From: Saturnia japonica
Taxonomy: Eukaryota; Arthropoda; Insecta; Lepidoptera; Saturniidae
DNA length: 64,000 nt
Assembly: GCA_033032175.1 (NCBI GenBank)
Contig: CM065325.1
Span: 5,298,930-5,362,929, forward strand
Reading direction: 5' to 3'
The notes beneath the pieces were generated by a model, which saw nothing but the letters and a program-made list of their open reading frames with translations, did not search any database and was not told the DNA's origin. The position numbers and the translations under genes were made by a program. Below, one piece after another: positions 1 to 12,200 of this stretch. Positions within the stretch are counted from its first letter, which is position 1; each line of letters starts with the position of its first letter.

Positions 1-21
1 TAACTGGAATCAATTGAACAG

Positions 22-203
22 GGTACGGATGCACAATTTTAACTCCTGACAAAAATTCTGATGAGAAAATGAATACTATGAATGTTCTGGGAGCTGAAGT
101 CATTCAGACGCCGGCAATGACGCCCTGGGACAGTCCTGGAAGTTTTTTATCTATATCAAAGAGGATAATACAGGAGGATCCCAATGCTATATCTCTGGAC
201 CAG
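22..203 (+). CDS. Cbs: CBS-1 catalytic exon (matches CBS-2 exon 4)
   Basis: Begins after acceptor ACAG with GG completing a glycine codon. It encodes GYGCTILTPDKNSDEKMN through ISLDQ, then donor GTATGT. Its 182 nt equal CBS-2 exon 4. Confidence 0.93.
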
Positions 204-3200
204 GTATGTCCATAGTTTTATTTTTGTTTTATGTTAAAGGCTAATTCAATATAGGATACACGTTTATTTAACGAGGTTATAAAATGGTCGTTTTACGAAA
301 GATGTCATAAAGTAAATATGTACCTATATATAGAATCGTAACAACCAATGAAATGTCAAAGAAAAACCAAAGTCACTGACATAGCCCAAAAATAGCTAAG
401 TGCCAGAAGCGGGGCACTTAGCTCGTAGAACAGATGGACGATGAGGCCAAAGAGTTCTCGAGTGGCGGTCACATACGGGAAGACGTAGCTTGGGCAGACC
501 CACCACAAGGTTGACCGACGACCGAAAGGCCGCTCATTGTGGTGATCTTTGGAGGAGGTCTATGTCCAGCAGTGGTCGTCTTTCAGCTGGCGTGATGATG
601 ATAATGAAGATACTGCATCTGTAGTTAATGTATCTTTTCTTAGTTTTATTTTGTTATGCGCTTCTATGCTCACCTAAACGTTTCATCCTAATGCGATGAT
701 ATTTTGGGTAGTCGTTGAGCGCACACCCTTGACGGTTTCTGAATTAGTAGAAACATAAGAGAGGTAGGGCACAGAGACATTTAATTTGAGATTTCTCTCT
801 ACTTGGGGCTGCACGATTGGTAGAATACTTACACCCTACAGAAGATCGCATAAATAACCATGTGGTGTGTTCCTGCGGTGAATCAAATTTCCAAAGCTCC
901 TTGGGGAAGGAGGGTTCAAAAATCGGCAACACACTAATGATACCTATGGTATTTATTAGAAACGTCCATAAGCTACGGTGGCCGATTACCATCAGGTGGG
1001 CCGTATACTTGTTTACCGCCTTTGTAGTATAAAAAAAAACATTATGTGGCGCCTGAGTCGTTTCATTATGAACGACCATTCATTATTACCAAGAGAACGA
1101 AGTCCAGGGCAAATACCACTATCATAAATTTCATAAAATTTATTGTGAGTAGCGTTTCACTGTTGAACAAGATTCAATTTGATTTACAGAGATTAATGTA
1201 TTCTTAGATTAATAATTTCACTTTTTAAAAGGAATCATTTAAAAACCAAAGTAAAAAAACAAAATTTACAGTATAAGAATGACATCAATCCAAAGACACA
1301 TTACGAATACACAGCTGAGGAGATATTAGCAGCCCTCCCTGATTTTGATATGATTGTAATGGGATCTGGTACTGGAGGTACTATCACTGGTGTCGCCAAG
1401 AAAGTTAAGGAAAAGTGCCCCAAGTGTATTGTCGTCGTAGTAGACCCCAAAGGATCAATCATTTTCGACGACGGACGTCCTAATCTGTACTTTGTAAGTG
1501 TTTTGAGCTTTCTTTTAAATAGCTAGTCCCTATAACTTTACATGTAAGAATAATTGCACAGTTGGCATCTAGCCCGCCAACGCACCAACACTGCGGAAAG
1601 TTATTTTGTTCTCGATTCAGTAAAAATCGATTATGTATTTTTATTTTATCTTTCACCGAAAATAACATCAAAAAGTCGTCACAAATCAATTTTAAAATAA
1701 AACGTAATCAAATAAAAAGTACTGAAAATTCAGTGGTTACATTCAGTAATACATTATTTCTAACATAACTGTTAATCTTAGGAATTCAGTCATACATTTC
1801 TTCTAACGTAGCTGGTAATCTTAGGCCTTGTAGGTAAGGTTACATTTTTCAATCATTCATTTTTCAAAAGTGTAAACTAAGGAATTGATTTAGCTACATA
1901 TCTAAGTAGATAATAGAATGAAGACAAATGTTACTAATACACGTAGCCCAACCCAATGGCGAACAATAGCTATTTACAGTACCTAGGTATGTCTTATCAA
2001 GGAGAAACATTTTGCCTTAACAACGAACACGTGATTAATTGCAGTCTAAAATTAATGTAAAATCCTTGATGAATGTTTATATAGATTTGCAAGTAAGTAT
2101 TTTTAATACTTAATTAATCACCTCAACTGCGTAATTCCGCATACGTAGATTTATGACGTAGTTACCTATTATAATAATGTATATACCTACTATTACCACG
2201 GATATTCAATAATGAAAGTTCGGTTGAGCGGTTCACTATGATTTATTTAAAATGTAAATAAATAAAACACAAACTGTTACACAAAGAGTTAGGAAAACAA
2301 TAAAACTAACAGGAACAAATACTTCGCGCTACGCGGGAGCACTGATCTAAACAGACTGCAAGTCTTAAAACCCCTTTGCAACTGACGCCAGCGTGCGCGC
2401 CAAGGTGGCGAGGCTACACACCCCTCTCTCCGCTCACCCCGCATAATTCCCGGCCAGTCACGTAGGCTTTATACTCGTGCGGAACCCCGATGATAAAATC
2501 GAAAAAGCAAACGAGTATGTACTACAGCACAGTTCATTAAAACCAAGCGTGCTCGCGCCCTCGCCCACGGAATCACCGTTCCCTCCGCAGAAGAAGGTCG
2601 GTCAATTTCCCTCCTGCCACCTATCGTCCACCTTCTCCTGGGCAGCTCAAGAATACGTCCGTTCCCTCGGTCTGGGGCCCTTGAGTCTGGCAGCCGCTCG
2701 CACTATACAAGTGAGACTGCACTTGTAATCACTAGCTACCCACATACATCATTACACACTGTGTTCATGCATACGTGCATACCACATAGGTACATACATA
2801 GGTTCTGTGAGTGATTTTTTTTTTCTTGTACTATAGATATAGTTTAGAAAAAATTGACAGATCACTAAATACATAATATACACATGTTTCCTTCCTTCCT
2901 CGAATTCTAAAGATAGAGAATTAACTAAGTATATCACGACTTTTTCGCATGATCAGCAACAGCCCAAGCCGAGGTCCGGCCACTTTGCCACCCTTGAGAA
3001 TGTTTTCTTGCTTTCGCGATGAGTGCCTTAAGCGCTCGCCCTCAAGCCACGGTGAAGCTGTAAAATCCGTTTGAGGCTTCAGGGCCTAAGCACCTAAGAG
3101 TATAGTCAGTTCTAAAAAAAAACTTGTGTGGACATCTTAACTTATATACCTAATACACAGAATGATAACATTTAAATGGGTCAGTGGGAAGAACTCTGAA

Positions 3201-6200
3201 ACTGTAATAGATAGATAAATATGTTCTAAAGAATTAGACATTCTGAAAACTGCATTCATAGATTTTCAAAAAAACTTATACACGAGTCGGGAATCGAACC
3301 TATTCATTTTACAAAGAACGTATGCCATTTTATTACGATAAGCGATAGTGTAGGTTGAGAGGAATAAATATTGTTGGGAAATCATCTGTCTAAAATTAAA
3401 AGAAAATTATGAATTTCATTATTATGTTTTGAACATAATCCGAGAATATTTCCAACAAGATGGAACACCGACGCACAATAGCGACACACAATGAAATCCT
3501 TAAATGATAACGTAAAAAAATCAATAAATACAAAAAAAAAACACACCAGATTTAACTAAACTAAATTATTTCTTGTATGGTTACGTTATAACTGATAGTT
3601 TACAAAACCAGCTTTAAATGTGTAACAGCGGCTATAAATAAAGACCATTTAAAAAAACTCACACCTTGAAACTACCAAACACACAGAACCGTTACATAAA
3701 AGAGTTGATTACTAAGTATTGTATACAAGAAAATGGCTGCTATTGTGAACATTTCAAAACAAAATAATTAAATTCAGAATTTTCTTTTAATTTTAGACAC
3801 AGGGCTTCCTGGCAACATTTATTCCTTACAACCTACACAATCTATTATCGTATTAAAATTACATACTTTTTTTTGTTTACTTTTCTTAAGTTTTTTTCGA
3901 AAATCTATGAATGCAGTTTTTATCTTTTAAATCGATGTCGTGATTCTTTCTTCTAGAGTTCCCCCTCACTGGCCCATTTAAATGTTACATCCTGTTTATA
4001 TACTTAATATCCGAGTAAGAGTTTTTAAATACTTATTCTTTATCATCCTTCTGTATTTTAAATAATAAGGATAGATGCGCCTTTTCTTATAGCCACTAAA
4101 TATATCATAATTTATTATGGAAACGAAAAGAACCTTCAAAAATTGTTGAAAACTTTTTTATAATATGGGTAGTCTATACAATAGCTAAACAATAATAAAA
4201 GAAAAATATTGTAGGTCGAAGGCATCGGTGGAGACTTCGTTCCTGATGTGCTAAATAAATCTCTAATTGACATGGTAGAAAAACCAGATGATTATGCATC
4301 GTTTAATATGGCAAGAGAGATTATCAAAAGAGAAGGACTTCTATGCGGTAAGTTTTAAATCGTATTCAAGTAGTTACTTATAAACTAAAAATAGGATATA
4401 TAGGATCCTATTTATTCTATAAATATACCATTCTAAAATATGACTTGACTTACTACTTATTTTATCACTTAAATAGCTTTTGCCTGCGGCTTCGCTCTAA
4501 CCAAGTTAGAAAAGTATAATTGATTTTTCTATACAAATTTCGAACCCCTGTTACACCCCTTTAGGAGTTGAATTTTCAAAAATTCGTTCTTAGCTAATGT
4601 CTAAGTCATAATAACTACCTTTATGCCAAATTTCAGACTAATCTGTTCAGTAGTTTGAGGTTTGAGCTATGTGTTGATAGGTCAGTTAATCAGTTACGGT
4701 TGCCTTTTATATATATTTACATTCAGTGGTAAAAGTAAAGAATAAGCAGCAACAGAAACAACACTTGTATGATAATGTGTTTTACCTAGTATCAAGAAAA
4801 ATAAAACAAAAGATACATGCGCATAAAATTGCATCATTGCATATAAATTAGCATGAGCTTCGTGTACCTTCGCGTTGATTTACACGTAGGAAGTTAAAGA
4901 TTATAAAAAATATACACCTTACAGTGTCATGATCATAGATCAATTTTAATTCAATCTATCCTTATATTGTCACAATCTGACTAAAATTAGAATAATTTCA
5001 ATATTCTCGAAATCTCTATTATCGTCTAGAATGTCCTCGAATCATCCAGCATTTTCTCATAGGCTCGAGAAAGCTTACTTTTAATTACCTATGCATACAA
5101 AGACCAGATTGCTCGGATTGCGTCAACAAACAATTATCTAAAAACAGATTTTCCACCGCGTTTAAAACCATGATTCATGTTGTTTACAACCCGTTTACAA
5201 ATTCAAGTGCCTTCTAGTGATTTCGTGATCGTCTTATTTGACTATATAAGCGAGCCGTATCTCGACCCAAGACCTAGGTCCGTTTCTCGGTGTGAAGCAG
5301 CCGCCCGCGCGATACAAGTGACACTATACGTGCAACACTTAGCTACCTACATACAACATTACACACGTGCACACCATACAGGTACATGGGTTCTGTAAGG
5401 GACCTTTTTTTTCTTTTTTTGCGCTAGATAGTCATGCGCTAGTTAGTGTAGTAAAACCATTCCGATCACTAAATACACATACGCATGGTTCCCTCCTTCC
5501 TCCCAGGAGGAGGGGAACATGCATATGGGTATATGTTATGTAGCTCGAATTCGTAGGAGTAGGAAATTAGCTAGATCGCGACCTATTCGCATACGAGACG
5601 ACCGCCCGAGCCGAGGTTCGGCCACTCTGGCACCCTCCTGCGAGTCGTCCAAAACTTTCGCGGCTGAGTGCCCTAAGCGCTCGCCCCCAAGTTCGGTGAA
5701 GCTGTAAAGCCGCAGCGGCTCTGTTTTTGGATAGGTCTCCTAAGGCTAACAGTGTAGTCAGTTCAAAAAAAAAAATTACCTAAGACAATTTTGTTTTCAC
5801 AAGCGAAGTGAAAAAAACAAGCGATATACACTCGGAGACATATATATTGAAGAACACGATAAAAAAGCTGCAAAATAACAAAACAGATTTATTTGTACAC
5901 ATAACCTTTTAAAATTCGTTGAATATAATTAATTAATGAAATGAACATTTTGGAACACAAATAAATTAGACTAAACGAAAAAGAAAAACAAATTAGTTTT
6001 TATTGTAAGGAATTTTGACCTAACATAATTAAAATTGAACACTTATTGTTATAAAGACTATTTTCTTTTTACAGTGGGTGACACAATCACTATAAAATAT
6101 AGTGTTGCCTCCTCTCACTTTCAAAAATGCCTGTATCCGTCTGGGCCAAGTCTCTGGTCTGGGTATACTTTTTATTAAATTGTCAATGAAACTTTGTGAC

Positions 6201-9200
6201 ATTAGGTTCAATTCTTCAACTAATGCAGTTTTAGGAGGTCCCTTTTAGGTTATCTGGAACTGGATTTCTTTGTTTAATTTGTTTTCCTAGTTTATTCCAA
6301 ATATGTTCTTCTATCGGATTTAGGTCTGGCGAAGATGCTGGCCACACCAATAACTTGGATTTTGTCCACAGTGAGGTACTCCGATACTACCGCCGCAGCG
6401 TGAGGACGAGCATTATCGAGTACTAAAAGAAAATTATCCTCCAGGAATGGGGTAAATGGCATCACAATCTGCTGTAAAATGTCTGTGACGTATCTTGTTT
6501 TCTACGATGTGTAGCTCCGTATGTGCTCTTAAGCATATACCACCCCATACTATTACTGATCCTTCACAATAAGGCTCTCTTCCAACTATGTTACACCAGC
6601 GTATCTTTCTCTGGGTTATCTCCGTACTTTGACCCTTCCATCATATGACTTAAGATAGAATCTGAGCTTATCAGTAAACAGTAGGTACTTTTCTCCGAGT
6701 GTCATCATCCCAATTTCGCTGCGAACAAGCAAAGTTGAACCGAGCTACTCGATAATCTGCGGTCAGCAAAGGGCCTCTGGCGGGCACTGCGTACGTAAGT
6801 ACATCACTATGCCAGCCGCCTTAAGTCTTTTTCTAATCGTTTTGGTGCTAACTGTCACTTGCCAAACTTCCTGTAGTTTGTTTCATACCTCGGAAGAAGT
6901 CGAAGTGCAGTTCCTGAAAACATTGCTTACAATAAATCTCTTGTCCTTGTCCTCTCCAGACTGCCGGTATCGTTTAACATTGCGAAAAACCACGAACTTG
7001 GACACTCGTAATATCTGAGCCTCTTCATTGCAAAGATAACGGCAAATATATAAAAACTAGGTGGCCCGACAAACGTTGTTCTCCCCTTTCCAGTAGTTAA
7101 TGGCTGCACCACAGTGCCACTTATCGAATCCTAGCATAGCTATAAACACTCGTCTCGATAAAACAAATATATATTTGAATATGAGCTCAATCGAAGTAAT
7201 CGACAATAAAGTCATTCAGAAATTACACGACCACAAAGAGACGCACAAAAGATCTTTGAGATCGAGCTATTAACTACCGGAAAGGGCAAAACGTATGCTG
7301 GGTCAACTAGTATTTATTAGGTATATAAAAATCTTTCTTTATTTGTCCTTACTGTGTTCTTATACCTACCTACCTACCTATTGTTTATATTATAGGAAAT
7401 CATTGACAACTAGTGATTCATTTCATGCTTATATTAGAGATTATTTTAAAATATTTAAACGTGTTTGTGGAGCTGCAAAAGCGATATTTTTAAGAAATAA
7501 AGTTCTTAAATCTAGTAATAGAACCAAAACTTTTGGCATATAATAAATAAAGAAACAGGAAAAGATAGGAAAAATGATAATTCGCTTAATCTAAACGTCG
7601 GGGGAGTACATATCTCAAAGAGTTCAGAGGTAGCAACTGTTTTCCAGGATTATTTCACAAATATACCCTTAGCAGTAACAAAAAATATAATATCATCACC
7701 CCAGGCCGCTGCATCACTTTTGGATAATCTTATTACACCTGTGGATTCTAAATTTTCTTTTACATCTGTTAGTGCAGGTGAAATAATAAGGATTTTTAAA
7801 CAATTAAACTTAAAAAATACTGAAGATATTTGGGGTATGTCAGTAATCGTAGTTCAGTCCTTATTTATCAATATTTCACCATATCTGGCTAATATATTTA
7901 TGTGCAGTGTATAAAAGCAGGGACTTTTCCTAATTGATTGAAAATAATTAAAGTAGTTCCTCTGTTTAAATTAGGTAGTAGAAGTAATCTTGGAAATTAT
8001 AGACCAATTTCTGTACTTTCGTCGATTAGTAAGATTTTCGAGAAAATTATGCTCAAGCAGCTAGTACAATATTTCAAAGCACAAAATGATTTGGATGTTC
8101 GGCAATATGGTTTTACAAAATCTAAATCAACCACTGACGCTGGTGCAACGCTGCTAAGTCATATATATAGGGCTCGGGAGGAGTGCTATCGGTGTGTTCT
8201 ATGATCTCTCAAAGGCCTTCGACTGCGTTGACCACAGTACGCTAATACTTAAGCTAAAACACTATGGTGTGTTTGAAACTTCTCTCGACCTCCTAATCTC
8301 TTATTTAACAGAACGCTGTCAGAAAATAAGTGTAAATGGATGAAACTCTTCGGGATCATTAGTTAGAATCGGCGTCCCTCAGGGCTCGATTTTGGGACCA
8401 TTTTTATTTCTCGTTTATATAAACGATTTACCGTTCGTGGTTGAAAACAGCGCTGGCATGGTTCTTTTTGCAGACGACACTTCACTTATATTCAAAGTGA
8501 AAAGAATATATTCGGAGTTTAGGCAATTAAACAACACCTTAGTTAAAATCTCTGAAAGATTATTTTGCTTTTGATTTTTTATTTTGATTCAGATGATAAC
8601 GCTGAAGCTTTTCTGAAATTGTGTGAATAAGGTTTTTGAATTACTACAACCACAGTACAAGGGATGACGAGCGAGTTGCTTAATTTTAAAGATGACGCGA
8701 ATAAAGTCACTGACAAAAGCTAATAAAGTGTATCTAAATCATTAAAAAAAGAATAACACTTTCTATGCGTATTTGTATTTATTAATCAAAATAAGTAGTC
8801 ACATCGGCGTGAGTTCCGATTCCTAAAGTGATCCTGAACTTTCGGTAAAGGAAAACATCGTGATGAAACCATAGCGTGGTGTTAGGGTATATTCTAATGC
8901 CCGCCTGACTAGCTACAACCATCAAGTTCAAAACCTCATGTCAAGCATTTATACCTAAGTGTGTTCTGGTAGCTGCCCTTGACAGGCAGTTACCCCCAAA
9001 ATGATTAATGTCTCTTATCTTGGACCAAATCGTCACTTAACATCAGTTGAGTTTGAGACAATAACGCTAAACCTATAAAGAATTGAAAAATAATCAAAAT
9101 GGTTCAAAGAATAATCACGTTACAGGTGGAAGCAGTGGCGCAGCTTTGGTATCAGCCATAAGAGCAGCAAAGAAACTCAATTTCGGAGCAGGTAAACGAG

Positions 9201-12200
9201 TGGTAGTGATCCTTCCTGATGGCATCCGTAACTACATGACAAAATTCATCACCGATCAATGGATGGAAGCCTATCTCTTTAAGGAACCGCCAGAACGAAA
9301 ACAAACGTAATTTTTGTTTTGTAATTATTTGATAGGAAGCAATTCACAATTTGGAAAGTTTTTATATTGGATAGTCAGGCTAGCAATAGAATATGCTCTA
9401 GTAATTATGTTCTGTTATATGACGTTTTCCTTAGCCGAAAGCTTGGGCTTATTGTAGGATTCAAATCTACGTTGACAGGGCCGAAATGAAAATTTAATTT
9501 GTCCTAGGGTAGCGAAAAAGTGGAGATCGTAAATAATTTAGAATATAAATAAACTTTGAGATGTTGACACTTTTCCCCTAAATCTGTCCTTGCACGTTAA
9601 TCGACGCGTTGCATTGTCTAAACGCGCTACCCTGTGGGGCTACCTATAACTAACATCACTTTAAATTTATTGTTAAATGTACTGCAATAAAATTTTCATT
9701 GGAATCATGAATTGAATGAAATGGAAATTTCATGCCTACAGAATTTTAACTATTCTTAGAATCCCAGAGATATTAAATTGTTTTTGGAAAATACTATTTT
9801 ACAAGTTTACTTAGATAAGTGTTTCTTAATACACCGAGCGAAGTTCCGTCGCATTGCCCAGATATTGTGTTATTTTTACAAAATAAGTCATATTTTAAAA
9901 CATAATGTTTATGCAAAATAGATATTGCCTATTAAGGAATGTCACGTCATAGCACATGATTGGAAACTAAGTGCGCATAATAATAATTATATTTATTGAT
10001 GAATTGCAAAGTTATATTATTGTAGAGTACATAATTTCTTTGAATAACAATGTAGTATTCTATGAATTTAAATAAGACTTGATTTATTAGCTACTTTATG
10101 GAGTAGGATTTAATTACATAAGCGACCTTCAGAACTTGCTTATACGATATGAAAATGTTAAACAAGAGTCATTTTCTTGCAGCTGGTGGTATACAAGCGT
10201 TACTAATTTGCCTCTCAATCGCTCAGTTCCAAAAGTTACAGAACATACATCCTGCCTCGATGCGTTGGCAGCCATGGGCACTACGAACAACGTAGCGCTT
10301 GTCATCAACGAAGAGGGGTTTGTATTTTATTAAATTTCTATAATAAAAACTAAAAAGGAAATTGCAAATAGACATGCAATCGAGTATTTTGAAATGGATC
10401 AAAAAGTACATGAATCGTATTACCGTTTGTCCCATGCAAATGAGGTCAGGGCCCTCAGCTTGATCGTGCCTTAAAATGCTGACATCGTCATTTACACAGA
10501 AAAACAGTAGTTAAATTTACATTTAAAACGAAGCTAAAAGCACACTAAACTATGTGTGCCCCAATGACATCTTATAAAATATTGGTGTGCGCGAGGATCC
10601 CTGGATGGCTTTAGACGGACCTCTATGTTAACCGTAGATCCGTCCAAATTGCGCTTTAGTTTTGTATTTCTTCACCTCAGTCTCAAGATATGGTGTTGTA
10701 CGATTTCTGAACAGGTTATTAATTAGTATGACATAATTACAGAGCCTTACGAATATTTAGAATATCAAGCACTGTCAAGCAGCCGTGTTTATTAAATATG
10801 CCCTTCAAATCTAATACTGAAACAGTAGGAGGCTAAAACATGTCGATAGTTTTTAAAAATCATCAGTTGGTTTGTACGCCAATCACAGAAATACTGGACC
10901 GAATTTGATCAAAATTAGTGTAATTGTAGTTTATAATCTGTAGGTACATTTAATAACTATGTACTTTAAAAAAGGAATGTAAAGAATGTATTTGTAATAC
11001 TGTAATATATTTTAGAATAAAGTGTGAAATTAGAGTGAAATTACACGACGTAAATCCAAATTATTTTATCTGCACGTAATATGTAATGAATTAATAAACT
11101 GAAACGGTATGTATTTATTATTATTATTCATAGATAGCGCTAAATGGATTACAAGGAAAAACTTTGATAATAATAACACTATACAATTACGAAATAATTT
11201 TTATGTTAGGTATATTCCACATTAAAATTATTACGAATTTGGCTTGATTTTTTATTGTCACACTTAAGTGTATTTTATGTAAGCGCGTGTATTAATAATT
11301 TATGGAGTAGATTTTAATATTGTTTTTATTCTACATTTCTACGATAGATGTCGTCATTTTTTGGTGTTTTTTGCGCTATCGAGATTTTTAATAAATTTTA
11401 TTAAACAGATATATTATACTATATTGATATATTGCTTCATTATTCACTTTTAACAGATTAACAGATATTAACGGTTAATAAAAATAAAACTATAAAATAA
11501 ACTTAGCTTTTCTAAAGGATTGGAGATACGTTCGTTCACAGGAAACTGGGGAATATCATCAAGTGAGACTTTCTGTTGAACGAGATACACTAAAAAAAGT
11601 TTACGCGCCCCAGAAACCTGTAAGGAATGACGTATCAAGTTAAATTTATAGCGTAGACGTATAACAGAATATCGATCGAATAAAAGTACCTAATGAATTT
11701 GAGGCAAGGCAGTCTACTAACCGTGGGAATCGCGCTGCGTCTCAGGAATCCTAGAAATTTACAAAGTACGAAACACGGTTAAGTCACTGATCTTGAATTT
11801 CAAAACACATACCTATCTTTTTTATTGCAGTTTTTCATACACGAAATTTGTCGCGGCCGAAATCGCAGGCACAGCTAGTATGTATATAAATAATACATTA
11901 AAGAGTAATTTCCGAGTACCTACTTATAGCATTAGTTGTTCAAATATCGGTACATTTTTTTAAATAAAATTATTATTTATTTGGACACTTACAATATTAT
12001 GCACCCAAATAACAATAATTAGTTAACTTCATACAGTACAGATGTCGCTGAAAGTCATACACTGTGATAACTATCTGAATATAATGAACTATGTACTTGA
12101 TACAATTATTAACTTTAACCCCTGTGACCTTGTGAGGACAGAGTTCGAAGACCCCGTATGTCAGTAGGTACGTGTTGCCGACCAAATCCATCAAACTGAA

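Noticed and set aside
744..1079. 111-codon reverse-strand ORF
   Set aside because: Covers a known-looking non-coding retroposon tail, has no protein motifs, and an equally long ORF exists on the other strand.
10223..10435. Reverse-strand ORF over CBS-1 exon 10183-10317
   Set aside because: Antisense shadow of a well-supported exon.
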